This document shows positions 25,821 to 34,697 of a stretch of DNA of 64,000 nucleotides, piece after piece (positions within the stretch are counted from its first letter, which is position 1; every line of letters starts with the position of its first letter). Under the pieces are notes generated by a model that was not told the origin of the DNA, made no database searches, and was given only the letters and a program-made list of their open reading frames with translations. A program made the position numbers and the translations under genes. The stretch comes from Microvirga sp. ACRRW (GTDB lineage: Bacteria; Pseudomonadota; Alphaproteobacteria; Rhizobiales; Beijerinckiaceae): assembly GCF_022346925.1 (NCBI RefSeq), contig NZ_JAKRNJ010000006.1, forward strand, positions 62,001 through 126,000. Reading direction: 5' to 3'.

Positions 25821-27965
25821 TCATGCAGCCTGTTGCGCCTGATCGGCATTCGATAACGGCAAGTCGAACGTAAACAAGGATCCTCCGGCCTCGTAGCTTT
25901 CCACCTGGATCTCCCCCCCATGCAAGTGCATGATTCTTTGCGCAAAATTCAACCCAATGCCAGTCCCTGCGATACCAGAGGCTGTCCTGGCACGATAGAA
26001 CCTGTCGAAGATTTTAGGCAACTCATCCGCAGGGATGCCGATACCCCAGTCGCGGACCGAGCAGAAGGCACGCGCGCCTTCCGTCCAGACATTGATCTCC
26101 ACAACCGGGCTCTCGCCTGAATATTTGACGGCATTCGACAGAAGATTGATGACGACCTGCTCGATCAGCATGGTGTCGCAATAGACCTGGACGGGGAGAT
26201 CGGGCACCTGGAACCGAATATCGGCATGCGAATTCAGCTCGCTCTGACGCTCGCAGATATCCATGACGAGATGGACGAGGTCGCAAGGCTCGGGGTTCAG
26301 CTCGATTCGGCCCGCATCGAGCTTCGCCGCGTTCAGCACGCTTTCCACGAGACGCGTCAGGCGCGTACCCGCATTCCTGATCTTCTGGATGCGGGTGGAC
26401 AGCTCGTCCGCGGTCAGGTTCGGCCCGCGCCTGAGAATGCGCTGGGCGCTCGAATCGAGGATCGCCAGCGGCGTGCGGAACTGGTGGGACACCATGGAGA
26501 CGAAATTGCGGTAGGCATTCGTCGTCTCGCGCTCGCGGTCAAGGGCCGATTGCAGGGCGTTCGCCACCTGCTTGTACCCGGAAATATCGGTCAAGCGCAC
26601 GAAGATCGTCGCGCCGTCCGCCTTCGTGACGGACAGGCGAGCCCAAACATCCTTCTTGATGAGCAGGTCGATCTCGATTTCCTCGAAAGGAGGTTGCGCA
26701 ACCAGAAGGCGCTTATCGGCCCCTTCGCACATGGCGAAGCAGCGCAGGAAGACCGGAAGGCTCATTTCCTCCCGGCACCAGAGAGCGACGGGAGCCGCCG
26801 CCCAGATCTGCTCGTTCGCAAAGAGGAGCTTGCCCGTCCAATCAAAAGCGGCAAAGCCTTCCGAGGCGGACTCGATGGCTGCGATCAGGCGCCGTTCAGC
26901 CTGCCGCAAGGCCGCCGTCCGCTGGAGGATCTTGATCTCCAGATCGAAGTTCTGGCGTTCCGCCTGCTTGCGGGCGAGCCATTGCTCAGTCACGTCGCGC
27001 ACGAAGGCGATGCCGAGCTTGCGCTGGGCCATGGAGACCGGGAAGCAGTTGATTTCAAGGCAACGCTGCTGCCCCTCCTCCCCGGCCAGTTCATCCTCGA
27101 AGACCGAACTCGTCCCCTCGACCGCAAGGTTGAGGGAACGGATGACGTCTCCTTTCGCGAAAAGCGGATCGAGGTCCTGCATGAGCCGCCCGACTGCCAG
27201 GTCCGGCTTGACGTTCAGCACGCCTTCCATGCCCGGATTCCAGAGCAGGCATTCCAGGTTCTCGTCGAACATGACGATGCCCTGGTTGCTCACGTTGTTG
27301 ATGACGAGGTCGGAGAGCTCCTGTTCCTGCTGCAGAAGCTGCTTGGCCCTGCTCGCCTCCTGGACACCCCGGAACAAACGAAGGAGCAGGAAGGCCGCGC
27401 TGAGCACGATGCCGGTCAGGAAAGCGAAGCTCTCGAGCACGACCTGCAAATACATGGCTCTCTTGGAAGACGCTTCAGCCCGGTTGAGCAGCATGACCTC
27501 GTTGGCGGCATTCTGCAGAATATAACCCAGGTCGTGAACCTGGGCGCGCAACTGCCGGGCCTCCTCCGGGCTCATCTTTCGCTCGATCAAGGGCTCGGCG
27601 AGAGTCAGCTGAAGATAGGCCGACTTGATGTCTCCAAGCAGGCCAATCTTGTTCACAATCTCGGCCTGTGGGCCCTCCAGCAGCACGCTGACACGGCTGA
27701 TCAGGATCGCCAGGCGAAACTCCGGCGTCTGCTCATACTCTGTGACGTTCTCGCCACCGGCATAGCGAGCCAAGCTTTCGCCCATGAGCGCGGCTTCAAA
27801 CTGAGACTGGGAAATCATCCAGAGGTTGGTGTGAGTATCCTCGCTGCGAAGATCACGCTCAATATTGAACAACCGCACGACAGCGAAGCTGAGGCATATG
27901 GCGAGGATCGCCATAGCCAGAAGCGTCACCAGTCCCGCTTTGTGGTTCGTCAAATTGAGCTTCAT
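25821..27965 (-). CDS. Membrane sensor histidine kinase with PAS domains
   Basis: This 714-residue protein has TM1 at about 11-33, a periplasmic all-helical sensor region (about 35-170), TM2 at about 173-197, two PAS-like domains (about 215-330 and 355-465), then the HisKA domain with His494 in SMVSHQFRTPL. The HATPase domain has N box LLSNAVKYSG, DWGIGIP and GTGIGLNFA. It starts 2 bp after the stop of the periplasmic molybdopterin-fold protein gene and is followed by the response regulator, so signals probably pass from the periplasmic protein to this sensor domain. Confidence 0.92.
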   Translation of the reverse strand: MKLNLTNHKAGLVTLLAMAILAICLSFAVVRLFNIERDLRSEDTHTNLWMISQSQFEAALMGESLARYAGGENVTEYEQTPEFRLAILISRVSVLLEGPQAEIVNKIGLLGDIKSAYLQLTLAEPLIERKMSPEEARQLRAQVHDLGYILQNAANEVMLLNRAEASSKRAMYLQVVLESFAFLTGIVLSAAFLLLRLFRGVQEASRAKQLLQQEQELSDLVINNVSNQGIVMFDENLECLLWNPGMEGVLNVKPDLAVGRLMQDLDPLFAKGDVIRSLNLAVEGTSSVFEDELAGEEGQQRCLEINCFPVSMAQRKLGIAFVRDVTEQWLARKQAERQNFDLEIKILQRTAALRQAERRLIAAIESASEGFAAFDWTGKLLFANEQIWAAAPVALWCREEMSLPVFLRCFAMCEGADKRLLVAQPPFEEIEIDLLIKKDVWARLSVTKADGATIFVRLTDISGYKQVANALQSALDRERETTNAYRNFVSMVSHQFRTPLAILDSSAQRILRRGPNLTADELSTRIQKIRNAGTRLTRLVESVLNAAKLDAGRIELNPEPCDLVHLVMDICERQSELNSHADIRFQVPDLPVQVYCDTMLIEQVVINLLSNAVKYSGESPVVEINVWTEGARAFCSVRDWGIGIPADELPKIFDRFYRARTASGIAGTGIGLNFAQRIMHLHGGEIQVESYEAGGSLFTFDLPLSNADQAQQAA

Positions 27966-27967
27966 GA

Positions 27968-28474
27968 CTATTCGATGTGCAGCTTGTTCAACTGCCAGAT
28001 CCAGCGTGAATCATAGAGCTGCGATTGCAACGCTGCATGAGCGTCGCGAGGATAGACGATCCATAAAGGCCCCTTGTCGCGCAGCTTCAACACTTCGCCA
28101 TCGACACGCATCGCGATGATGGGGTCGTACTTCACGTCATCCGAGGGAATATCGATCTTGTAGTTGTTGTGGGCGGTAGCCAGCAGGGTCTTTCCCTTGG
28201 CCCCGACCCGATCGAGCACGGCACGAAGCGGCACGCCCTCGTAAAGCTGCTTCTTATCCGTCAGAACGGAGCCTGTCGTGAACGAGGCCTTTCCCAGGGC
28301 CTCCAGCATCTCACGGTCGAATTGCGCCTGACCCGGTGCATTCGTCTGCTCAATTTTGCCCGAGATCGTCAGCAGCACGGGCCCCTTCGGGCGTGGCAAA
28401 GGCTCTGCGGCTTGGGCAAAGGCAGGCCCAAACATCAAAGTCGCCAGCATTCCGAGCAGCATGACGTAACGCAT
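27968..28474 (-). CDS. Periplasmic molybdopterin-oxidoreductase-fold protein lacking cysteine
   Basis: This 168-residue protein has a signal peptide (cleavage after AQAAE). The mature domain resembles the sulfite-oxidase/YedY molybdopterin-binding fold: VLLTISGKIEQTN, FTTGSVLTDKKQLYEGVPLRAVLDRVGAKG, YKIDIPSDDVKYDPIIAMRVDGEVLKLRDKGPLWIVYP and SRWIWQLNKLHIE. It contains no cysteine at all, so the thiolate ligand for Mo in active enzymes is missing. It is therefore more likely a ligand-binding or scaffold protein than an enzyme. First gene of an operon with the histidine kinase and response regulator; a periplasmic sensing subunit is my inference. Confidence 0.8.
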   Translation of the reverse strand: MRYVMLLGMLATLMFGPAFAQAAEPLPRPKGPVLLTISGKIEQTNAPGQAQFDREMLEALGKASFTTGSVLTDKKQLYEGVPLRAVLDRVGAKGKTLLATAHNNYKIDIPSDDVKYDPIIAMRVDGEVLKLRDKGPLWIVYPRDAHAALQSQLYDSRWIWQLNKLHIE

Positions 28475-28829
28475 TTGCGCCCCATGTGAGAGATTACGTT
28501 AGAACATATGCCTTTTGAATGATTTCACGGCAAAAATCCAGGACTTTTCAGGAGTTTTTGCGACAGATGAAGGCATTTTGATCAACTTCCACGTGAAATT
28601 TCGGAGACATCCTATACAATGCATCTATTGATATATGTTATTATATAACTATCACTTGCAGTTTACTTCCCTCTCATCTGAAGCGTGAATCCATGGCCCT
28701 TGGCAGCCAAGCGCAGGTCGTCAAAGGCCAAGAGGAAGTACTCAATTTGCAAGCTGGACAGGCTGCGGTGTAAATCTAATCACTGAACCGCAACTTTGAT
28801 GCTGCATAATTGCAATTCGGGAGCTCTCA
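28475..28829. promoter_or_regulatory. A/T-rich divergent promoter region (sensory operon / BA14K gene)
   Basis: A 355-bp non-coding region with very A/T-rich centre around 28600-28650 (TATATGTTATTATATAACT). It must contain promoters for the sensory operon and for the BA14K gene. I see no supported ORF. Confidence 0.5.
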
Positions 28830-29249
28830 ATGCGCAAACTCACAGCAACCCTCGCAGGCGCTGGCGTGATCGCCGCTACGCTTATCGGCTTTGGCGTCTC
28901 AGCCCAGGCCGAACCGGCCGGCAAGCCGTCCCTTCCCAATATCGAGCGGGCTTATCCGAACGAGGGTTACACGCAGTACTATCGGCGCGGTTATCGCCCT
29001 TATTACGGCCATCGCCATTATCGTCGTTACGATGGCGGCTCCGCACTGGCAGCTGGCGCTGTCGGCCTCGCGGCCGGCGCCCTGATCGGCAGCGCAATCG
29101 CCAGCCAGGCTCAGGCGGCGCCTCCCCCGCCCCCCGGCACGGTGGACCCGCAGCTCGCAGCCTATTGCGCCCGCAAGTACCGCTCCTACGATCCGGCGTC
29201 AGGCACGTTCCTTTCCACCAACGGCATGCGCTACGTCTGCACCTACTAA
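28830..29249 (+). CDS. BA14K-family protein
   Basis: This 139-residue protein has a signal peptide (cleavage after SAQAE), a Tyr/Arg/His-rich stretch (YYRRGYRPYYGHRHYRRY), an Ala/Gly-rich hydrophobic segment (residues 70-93), a Pro-rich linker and the BA14K C-terminal motif AAYCARKYRSYDPASGTFLSTNGMRYVC with two cysteines. The family was named from a Brucella immunoreactive 14-kDa protein with lectin-like activity. GGGAG precedes the ATG. Envelope-associated; a terminator follows. Confidence 0.88.
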   Translation: MRKLTATLAGAGVIAATLIGFGVSAQAEPAGKPSLPNIERAYPNEGYTQYYRRGYRPYYGHRHYRRYDGGSALAAGAVGLAAGALIGSAIASQAQAAPPPPPGTVDPQLAAYCARKYRSYDPASGTFLSTNGMRYVCTY

Positions 29250-29273
29250 GCAGACACGCCTTCGAGCCATCGG

Positions 29274-29299
29274 CCCACCGCCCTCGAGCGGTGGGTTTT
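29274..29299 (+). terminator. Terminator of the BA14K gene
   Basis: CCCACCGC / GCGGTGGG stem with six-base loop followed by TTTTT, 24 bp after the stop. Confidence 0.85.
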
Positions 29300-29401
29300 T
29301 CGTCTGCGCGATCGAAGGCCGCCTTTCGGCCCGAGACTTTACGTTCAGGGCCGGCGCCTTAGAACTGACCGCGCGTCCCAAACCCAATGAAGGATACGTT
29401 C

Positions 29402-29677
29402 ATGGCTCTTCCTCCCGAAAGCAGCGGCACCGTCATTCCTCCCATGGAGGCAGCCATCGTGACCGCCAGCAACATGACGGAGCTGGAGCTGGTTCTGCCG
29501 GACATGGGCGACGAAGACCTGCCCGAGATCGCGATCTTCCTCGTTGCCTGCGCCATGCGCTTTCACAGCGATCCGAGCTTCGTGCAGGAGCAGCTCGAAT
29601 GGCTCGTCAAAATGCACGACACAGAGGTCGACGAAGGCATGAAGCCGGACCAGCTGAACTCCGCTAATGACGATTGA
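29402..29677 (+). CDS. Small acidic hypothetical protein
   Basis: This 91-residue protein has no signal peptide. Its composition is acidic (MTELELVLPDMGDEDLPEIAIFLVACAMRFHSDPSFVQEQLEWLVKMHDTEV). Predicted helices with one moderately hydrophobic stretch suggest a small soluble helical protein. AAGGA ends 8 bases before the ATG at 29402; a second ATG at 29387 is possible. No family is recognised. It is convergent with the L,D-transpeptidase gene (15 bp between stops). Confidence 0.65.
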   Translation: MALPPESSGTVIPPMEAAIVTASNMTELELVLPDMGDEDLPEIAIFLVACAMRFHSDPSFVQEQLEWLVKMHDTEVDEGMKPDQLNSANDD

Positions 29678-29692
29678 GCCCCTCGCAGGACC

Positions 29693-30673
29693 TCAATCGC
29701 GAAAGACGACCGGCGTTCCTTTCTTGACCATTCCCGCCAGCTCCTCCACGTCCCAATTCGTGAGCCGCACGCAACCGTTGGAATAGCGTTTGCCGACTTT
29801 CTCAGGTTCGGGCGTACCGTGGATGCCGTATGTCTCGACAGAGAGATCGATCCAAACCGAGCCGACAGGATTGTTGGGACCGGGCTTGATCTCGAACTTC
29901 TCCTTCGCCTTCACTCCCTTGAAGGCATAGTCCGGGTTGTAGGTGTAAGTTGGATTGCGCGCGATGGCGCGCACGCTGTGGGTGCCGCTTGGCGCGGGCT
30001 TCTCCTCGCTGCCGATGGAGGCTGGATAGACGGCGATCACCTTGCCATCCTTGCCGAGCACCCGCACGACGCGTTCGCTTTTGATTACCTCGACCTTTTC
30101 GACCTCGGCAGGCTTCTCTTCACCAGCCTTCGGCGAAACATTCGCAACGATGATGGCCTCGCCTGCCTTGTCGAAGCGCCTGTCCGGGTTCAGCGCCTTC
30201 AAGAGGTCGGCATCCATATGAAATTTCTCGGCCAGGAGTTCTTGCGGGCTGGAATAGGCCAGGCGCTCGAGGCCCGCCTGTTCCTCCATCTTGTCGGGGA
30301 TGGTGATAAACGGCCCTTTCACGTCATCGTCCGTGATTGTGTATTCGATAAGCGCGGGATCGCCTGAGGTCTCGTTCAGCTTCGTCCATAGTTCGTCATC
30401 GAGCTTGCCGTCGGGTTCGAGCCCCTTCGCCTGCTCGAACGCCTTCACCGCATTCTGCATGTTCTCGCCGTTGCGTCCGTCCACCACCCCAGGCGAAAAC
30501 CGTGCGCGGTCGAGCAGAACCTGCGCCTTGATCAGAACCGGGCTGACATCTTTCTCAGGCTTGGTGGAGAAGTCCGAAGCATTCACCGCCTCCAGACTCA
30601 ACGGCTCGGAAGCCGCAGCGAAAGCCCCCGTCATAAAAACCATGCCGAACGCGGCAGCCAACATTATTCTCAT
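29693..30673 (-). CDS. L,D-transpeptidase (YkuD) with peptidoglycan-binding domain
   Basis: This 326-residue exported protein has a signal peptide (cleavage after AFAAA), a PG_binding_1-like domain (about 45-110, LLDRARFSPGVVDGRNGENMQNAVKAFE) and a C-terminal YkuD catalytic domain. The active-site segment is YGIHGTPEPEKVGKRYSNGCVRLTNWD with His285 and nucleophile Cys301. It would form 3-3 cross-links in peptidoglycan or attach outer-membrane proteins to it, as described for alphaproteobacterial enzymes. The ATG at 30673 follows GGAG with good spacing; an alternative ATG is at 30688. The extensin-like gene is 66 bp upstream on the same strand. Confidence 0.92.
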   Translation of the reverse strand: MRIMLAAAFGMVFMTGAFAAASEPLSLEAVNASDFSTKPEKDVSPVLIKAQVLLDRARFSPGVVDGRNGENMQNAVKAFEQAKGLEPDGKLDDELWTKLNETSGDPALIEYTITDDDVKGPFITIPDKMEEQAGLERLAYSSPQELLAEKFHMDADLLKALNPDRRFDKAGEAIIVANVSPKAGEEKPAEVEKVEVIKSERVVRVLGKDGKVIAVYPASIGSEEKPAPSGTHSVRAIARNPTYTYNPDYAFKGVKAKEKFEIKPGPNNPVGSVWIDLSVETYGIHGTPEPEKVGKRYSNGCVRLTNWDVEELAGMVKKGTPVVFRD

Positions 30674-30739
30674 TATCAACTCCACCATTCACGCCAGGGA
30701 GACATGTCAAAGGCGAAAGCCCCCGGCTGTTCCCTGCGC

Positions 30740-31492
30740 TCATTGGCAGATGCGATAATCGCCCTTGCGCGCACGCATATCGAGGTGAAGATGATCCCCA
30801 TGGTCGGCATCAGCACCGGGACCTAGCACGGTCGAGAAGATCGTGCAGGCGTCCTTCTGGATCGCGGATTGAAAAGCGGCCTCCGGCGAGCCCTCCGCCT
30901 GAAACTTGATCGTCAGCGGCGGGCGCTTGTCGAACTCGAAGCCCATGACATCGACGCCGTTGCCGAAAGCGTGCTCGCTCAGCTTCGTGCCGGAGCGCTG
31001 GTCCCGGCATTGATACGACGTACCGATCAGAAGCTTTTTCGGCGCGCTCTGAAGGTGTTCGTTGGCCCGGGGCACGACGACATCACCGATCCATCGGGAA
31101 AGGCCCTCCGCATAGCGACATTCCATCAGGGACGCCGGAGAAACCTCCACCCCGTTGGCGAAGCCGGAAACGGAAACGGGGTTGTCGATCTTGCAGGCAT
31201 TGTCCTGGACCGGCGGGCGTTTCTCGAAGCGTATTCCGAGCTTGCCGAGATTCTCGATGCAGGCCAAATCAGCTTCGATCTGTTCGGGGCTTCGCGGCTT
31301 ATCGGCTTCCGCCGCAGGAGGCGGCTTTTGGTCTTGCGCAGGCTGTTCGACCCTGTCGGGCCTTGGCGGCGGCAAGGGCGGCGTGGAGGGTTGAGCAAAT
31401 CCATATCCCGGGAGCCCTATCGTCATCCCAAGGAGCAAAAGGGGGATACGCCGTCCACTCCATTCAGAGAATCTGTCAGCGAGCCTTGCCAT
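30740..31492 (-). CDS. Extensin-like C-terminal domain protein
   Basis: This 250-residue protein has a signal segment (hydrophobic core about 17-32), a Pro-rich linker (PPLPPPRPD, residues 35-65) and the extensin-like_C domain. Conserved features are the GTSYQCRDQRSGTKLSEHAFGNGVDVMGF segment and C-terminal HGDHLHLDMRARKGDYRIC. The His/Asp/His pattern resembles D-Ala-D-Ala carboxypeptidase-type (VanY/peptidase M15-like) zinc sites, so a peptidoglycan hydrolase role is plausible. Several cysteines may form disulfides in the periplasm. It probably shares an operon with the L,D-transpeptidase. Its start has a GGAG unusually close to the ATG, so the exact start is uncertain. Confidence 0.88.
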   Translation of the reverse strand: MARLADRFSEWSGRRIPLLLLGMTIGLPGYGFAQPSTPPLPPPRPDRVEQPAQDQKPPPAAEADKPRSPEQIEADLACIENLGKLGIRFEKRPPVQDNACKIDNPVSVSGFANGVEVSPASLMECRYAEGLSRWIGDVVVPRANEHLQSAPKKLLIGTSYQCRDQRSGTKLSEHAFGNGVDVMGFEFDKRPPLTIKFQAEGSPEAAFQSAIQKDACTIFSTVLGPGADADHGDHLHLDMRARKGDYRICQ

Positions 31493-31641
31493 GCTCCATC
31501 AACCAAGCTTGGCCGACTTGCGTTCCATTCATCCTTTTGGATGCCTTGCTGTCATCCCGTACCGCACCAGCTTTTTTTCACGGTCGCCGCGACCTCTCGG
31601 GCCGCGACTGCATTGTTTCTATGGGCGTGAAAGGGCGCGTG

Positions 31642-32025
31642 ATGAGTTTGATGTCGTTACCGTCAATCGATTACGGCGAGGGCACGCCGCCCGGCCCGAC
31701 GCTGCATGATCTTCAGGAGAGCCACTGCACGAAGCGGATCGCCGAGCTTCAGGCAAAAGTGGAGCGTCTCCGGAACCTGCTTCAGGAAGCTGAAGAACGG
31801 CTGCGCTACGAGCAGTCCCGCTGGCCCGAGATCGGCGAGTTCGTCCGCTGCCCGCTGACAGGGTTCTTCGGCCAGGTCACGCAGGTCACGCCCCGCCCCT
31901 ATGGCCGCCCCTGGGTCGAGGTACTGCTCTATCTCGGCAAGGACATGCCGGGACACACCACCATCGACCTCTACGCGAATTGGGAATTGATGGACTCGCC
32001 CTGCAACGATTTTCCGAACGACTGA
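31642..32025 (+). CDS. Coiled-coil plus beta-domain hypothetical protein
   Basis: This protein of about 127 residues has a short coiled coil (HCTKRIAELQAKVERLRNLLQEAEERLRYEQ, heptad Leu spacing) followed by a small beta domain (GEFVRCPLTGFFGQVTQVTPRPYGRPWVEVLLYLGKDMPGHTTIDLYANWEL). Starts at 31621, 31642 or 31651 are possible; 31642 has AAAGGG at a workable distance. No signal peptide. I do not recognise a family. The beta part reads like a small SH3-like or KOW-like barrel, suggesting a binding role only. Confidence 0.65.
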   Translation: MSLMSLPSIDYGEGTPPGPTLHDLQESHCTKRIAELQAKVERLRNLLQEAEERLRYEQSRWPEIGEFVRCPLTGFFGQVTQVTPRPYGRPWVEVLLYLGKDMPGHTTIDLYANWELMDSPCNDFPND

Positions 32026-32098
32026 AGCGCCGCAAACGCGCGCAAGCCGAGGCCGCCTGTATCGGGCCTCGGTTCACGATGCGGAATGGTTTCGCGCA

Positions 32099-32413
32099 TT
32101 AGTGCGTCGCGGTGGAACGCACATCCTCCGACATGCCGGCACCGGCAAGCGACGGCTCGGCCAGAGCCTGCGTCGGCCTGATGACCTGGGTGGGCTCGAA
32201 GGCCTGCGCGATGAAGCGGGGACGGTTGCGCAAGTCCATGAGCGAGCGCAGCTCGGTTGCCGGCAGATCCATCGACGTGGCATCGCGCCAGCGCCTGCGG
32301 AGCTTCGGCGTCCGCGAGAAGAGGCCCCAGGCGCTCTTCACTTCTTCCTCGACCTGCAAAATGATACGTCCGGAAAACGATTTCCGGAGATTGAAACGCC
32401 CCGTCAAAGCCAT
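32099..32413 (-). CDS. Conserved small basic protein of unknown function
   Basis: This 104-residue protein begins MALTGRFNLRKSFSGRIILQVEEEVKSAW and has a basic RRRWRDATSMDL segment followed by LRSLMDLRNRPRFIAQ. Beta strands then helices are suggested, with no signal peptide or cysteine. Similar proteins occur in Hyphomicrobiales from memory, without function; a phage- or replication-like role cannot be supported. It stands alone between a convergent gene and the RidA gene, 115 bp downstream of the latter. Confidence 0.7.
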   Translation of the reverse strand: MALTGRFNLRKSFSGRIILQVEEEVKSAWGLFSRTPKLRRRWRDATSMDLPATELRSLMDLRNRPRFIAQAFEPTQVIRPTQALAEPSLAGAGMSEDVRSTATH

Positions 32414-32528
32414 TGTCTTATTCCTGATTTTTGGGATTTCTTCGACCCGCTTTCAGGCTAGCGGATCGAAGTCGCCAAAGGCTTAAGACATAAGGTAAAC
32501 GACAGGAAATAACGGTCCGAAATCGAAC

Positions 32529-32903
32529 TTAGGCAGCCGGCTTCAGAGGCTTATAGGCGATCGCCTCGATCTCGACCTTGATGTCCACCATCAGCCGCCC
32601 CTCGGCCGTGGTTCGGGCTGGCGGATTGGTCGGGAAATACGTCGCGTAAACCTTGTTGAACCCGCCGAAATCGCGCGCATCTTCGAGCCAGACCGTCGTC
32701 TTGACCACATCGGACATCTCGGCGCCCGCCAAGGCGAGAGCAGCCTTCACGTTTTCCAGAACCTGACGGGTCTGCGCCTCGATGGTGCCGCCGACATATT
32801 CTCCATTCGCTCCAACCGGAACCTGTCCGGAAATGAAGATGAAATCCCCCGCCCGCACCGCAGGCGAAAGGGGAACATGGGACGACCCGAAAGTCTGCTT
32901 CAT
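32529..32903 (-). CDS. RidA-family (YjgF/YER057c/UK114) enamine/imine deaminase
   Basis: This 124-residue trimeric-fold protein starts MKQTFGSSHVPLSPAVRAGDFIFISGQVPV, then QTRQVLENVKAALALAGAEMSDVVKTTVWLED, PARTTAEGRLMVDIKVEIEAIAY. The family hydrolyses reactive enamines/imines released by PLP enzymes, such as 2-aminoacrylate from serine or threonine dehydration; the conserved Arg of PARTT is present. The ATG at 32903 follows GGAAG; a GTG lies one codon upstream. It starts 21 bp after the second permease, in the minus arm of the D-amino-acid/ABC locus, which fits clearing reactive products of that pathway. Confidence 0.9.
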   Translation of the reverse strand: MKQTFGSSHVPLSPAVRAGDFIFISGQVPVGANGEYVGGTIEAQTRQVLENVKAALALAGAEMSDVVKTTVWLEDARDFGGFNKVYATYFPTNPPARTTAEGRLMVDIKVEIEAIAYKPLKPAA

Positions 32904-32924
32904 CACGTCTTCCTTCTTTTGAAT

Positions 32925-33752
32925 TTACTTCACCGCGCCGAGCGCGAGGCCGCGCACCAGATAGCGCTGCAGCCACGCAAAGGCTATGGCGACGGGGATG
33001 GTCGCGGCGAATGTCGCTGCCATCACATGATGCCATTCCACGGTATAGCGGCCGGACACGAGCGAGAAAATCTGGATCGGGAGTGTGTAGCTGTCCTGTG
33101 AGCGCAGCAGGGTCAGCGCGATGACGAACTCGTTCCAGGCATTGATGAAGGTGAAGATCGCCGTCACTACGATGGCGGGCACGGCGAGCGGCAGAAAGAC
33201 CTTCACCAGGGTTCGCGCCCGCCCTGCCCCTTCCATCCAGGCAGCCTCCTCGAGATCGAGCGGGATAGTGGCGAAGTAGCTCTGCAGCATCCAGACCGAG
33301 AAGGCGATGTTGAAGGCCGCATAGACCACCGTCACCGCATTGATGTTGTCGATCATCCCGAGCGCCACCATCAGGCGGAACAGCCCGACCACAAGAACGA
33401 TGGGCGACAGCATCTGCGTGACCAGCAGGAATTGCCTGTAGAATTCGCGGCCTTTGAAATCGAACCGCGTCAGGGCATAGGCCGCCGGGATGGAGACGAT
33501 GAGCGAGCCCAGCGTCGCGAGTACCGACACATAGAGCGAGTTCTTGAGGGCGTTTCCGAAATTCGTGGCCGACCACATGGTCTGGAAGTTTTCCCAGGCG
33601 ATCCGGGAAGGCCACCAGGTCGGCGTCAGCACCTCGGTACTGGGTTTAAGGGCCGTGATCAGCATGACGGCGAAGGGAAAGATCGCGGCAACCACGATGG
33701 GCGACAGGACAAGCCAGCAGATGATGGATCGGCGGAGCTTGGAGGAGTTCAT
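32925..33752 (-). CDS. ABC transporter permease, MalG-type (carbohydrate uptake CUT1)
   Basis: This 275-residue inner-membrane protein has six predicted helices and the EAA loop [27 protein letters not shown], which contacts the ATPase. [22 protein letters not shown] and [13 protein letters not shown] are typical of the MalG/UgpE group. Its ATG overlaps the stop of the upstream permease gene by 4 bp (ATGA), showing translational coupling; AGGAG precedes it. Substrate is unknown; CUT1 importers usually take oligosaccharides, polyols or glycerol-phosphate compounds, but the neighbourhood points to something with amino-acid character. Confidence 0.92.
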   Translation of the reverse strand: MNSSKLRRSIICWLVLSPIVVAAIFPFAVMLITALKPSTEVLTPTWWPSRIAWENFQTMWSATNFGNALKNSLYVSVLATLGSLIVSIPAAYALTRFDFKGREFYRQFLLVTQMLSPIVLVVGLFRLMVALGMIDNINAVTVVYAAFNIAFSVWMLQSYFATIPLDLEEAAWMEGAGRARTLVKVFLPLAVPAIVVTAIFTFINAWNEFVIALTLLRSQDSYTLPIQIFSLVSGRYTVEWHHVMAATFAATIPVAIAFAWLQRYLVRGLALGAVK

Positions 33753-34627
33753 GCCCTTGCTCCTTTCGCCGTGGTGAGCCGCACGTAGATCAGGGTGAAG
33801 ACGAGCAGAATCCCGAACATCACCAGGGAGACGGCGGAGGCCTCGCCCAGTTTCCCGAGCCGGAAGCCGACCTTGTAGAGATAGGTCACGAGGATGTCGG
33901 TGGAATTTGCCGGTCCGCCTTGCGTCATCGCCCAGATGATCGGGAAGGAGTTGAACACGTAGATTGTGTTCAACACGAGCGCGATGTTCAGGAATGGCGC
34001 GATGAGCGGCAGGGTGATGTGCCGGAACTGCTCCCACCGCCCTGCCCCTTCGAGGGCCGCCGCCTCATAGAGATCGTCGGGAATGGACGAGAAACCGCCG
34101 AGGATGATGGTGACCGTGAAAGGGATGGTGACGAGAATGCCGATGAGGATCTGCATCGGAAACGCCGTGCTCGCCTCGGCAAGCCATTGGACGTTCTGGT
34201 CGATGATGCCAAGTTCGAGCAGGGCCGAGTTCAGCATGCCGCTCTCGCCCGAGAGCGCCCAGCGCCACACGATGGCGGTCATGGTGAGAGACACGGCCCA
34301 GGGCAGCATGACGATCACGCGCGCCAGATCGCGGCCGTAAAAGTCCTCGTTCAGCACCAGGGCGACTGGCACAGAGCAGATGATGGCCCCGCCGACCACG
34401 CCGATGGTCCAGATGCCCGTGCGCCACAGCGAGGCGATGAAGTTCGGGTCGTCGAGCAGCGCCCGGAAATTCGCCATGCCGACGAAGTCGCGCAACTGCC
34501 CGAAACGGTTCACGCTGTGGCTCGCGATCTGCGCCAATTCGTTGACGGGCCAGATGACGATGAGAGCTGCCAGCACGAAGCTGGGAAGAACGAGAACGTA
34601 GGGCGCAACCACCCGCTTCGAGGTCAT
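33749..34627 (-). CDS. ABC transporter permease, MalF-type
   Basis: This 292-residue permease has six helices. The N-terminal segment [25 protein letters not shown] and EAA loop [26 protein letters not shown] identify it as the MalF/UgpA partner of the next gene. It is encoded between the binding-protein gene and the MalG-type permease, with a hairpin at 34658-34685 upstream that probably makes the binding protein more abundant than the permeases. Confidence 0.92.
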   Translation of the reverse strand: MTSKRVVAPYVLVLPSFVLAALIVIWPVNELAQIASHSVNRFGQLRDFVGMANFRALLDDPNFIASLWRTGIWTIGVVGGAIICSVPVALVLNEDFYGRDLARVIVMLPWAVSLTMTAIVWRWALSGESGMLNSALLELGIIDQNVQWLAEASTAFPMQILIGILVTIPFTVTIILGGFSSIPDDLYEAAALEGAGRWEQFRHITLPLIAPFLNIALVLNTIYVFNSFPIIWAMTQGGPANSTDILVTYLYKVGFRLGKLGEASAVSLVMFGILLVFTLIYVRLTTAKGARA

Positions 34628-34657
34628 TAAGCGTTCCGTTGACTGAGCAAACAGAAT

Positions 34658-34685
34658 GAGGCCGCACCTCGTTGGGCGCGGCCTC
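34658..34685 (-). terminator. Intra-operon hairpin between binding protein and permeases
   Basis: On the minus strand, GAGGCCGC / GCGGCCTC forms an 8-bp perfect stem with a 12-base loop, just after the binding-protein stop at 34698. A T run is lacking. Such hairpins usually protect the upstream mRNA and lower downstream expression. Confidence 0.6.
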
Positions 34686-34697
34686 TATAATCGTGAC

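Noticed and set aside
26226-28016. 596-codon plus-strand frame opposite the histidine kinase
   Set aside because: Shadow of the kinase gene; composition is unlike a protein and the opposite strand has complete HK motifs.
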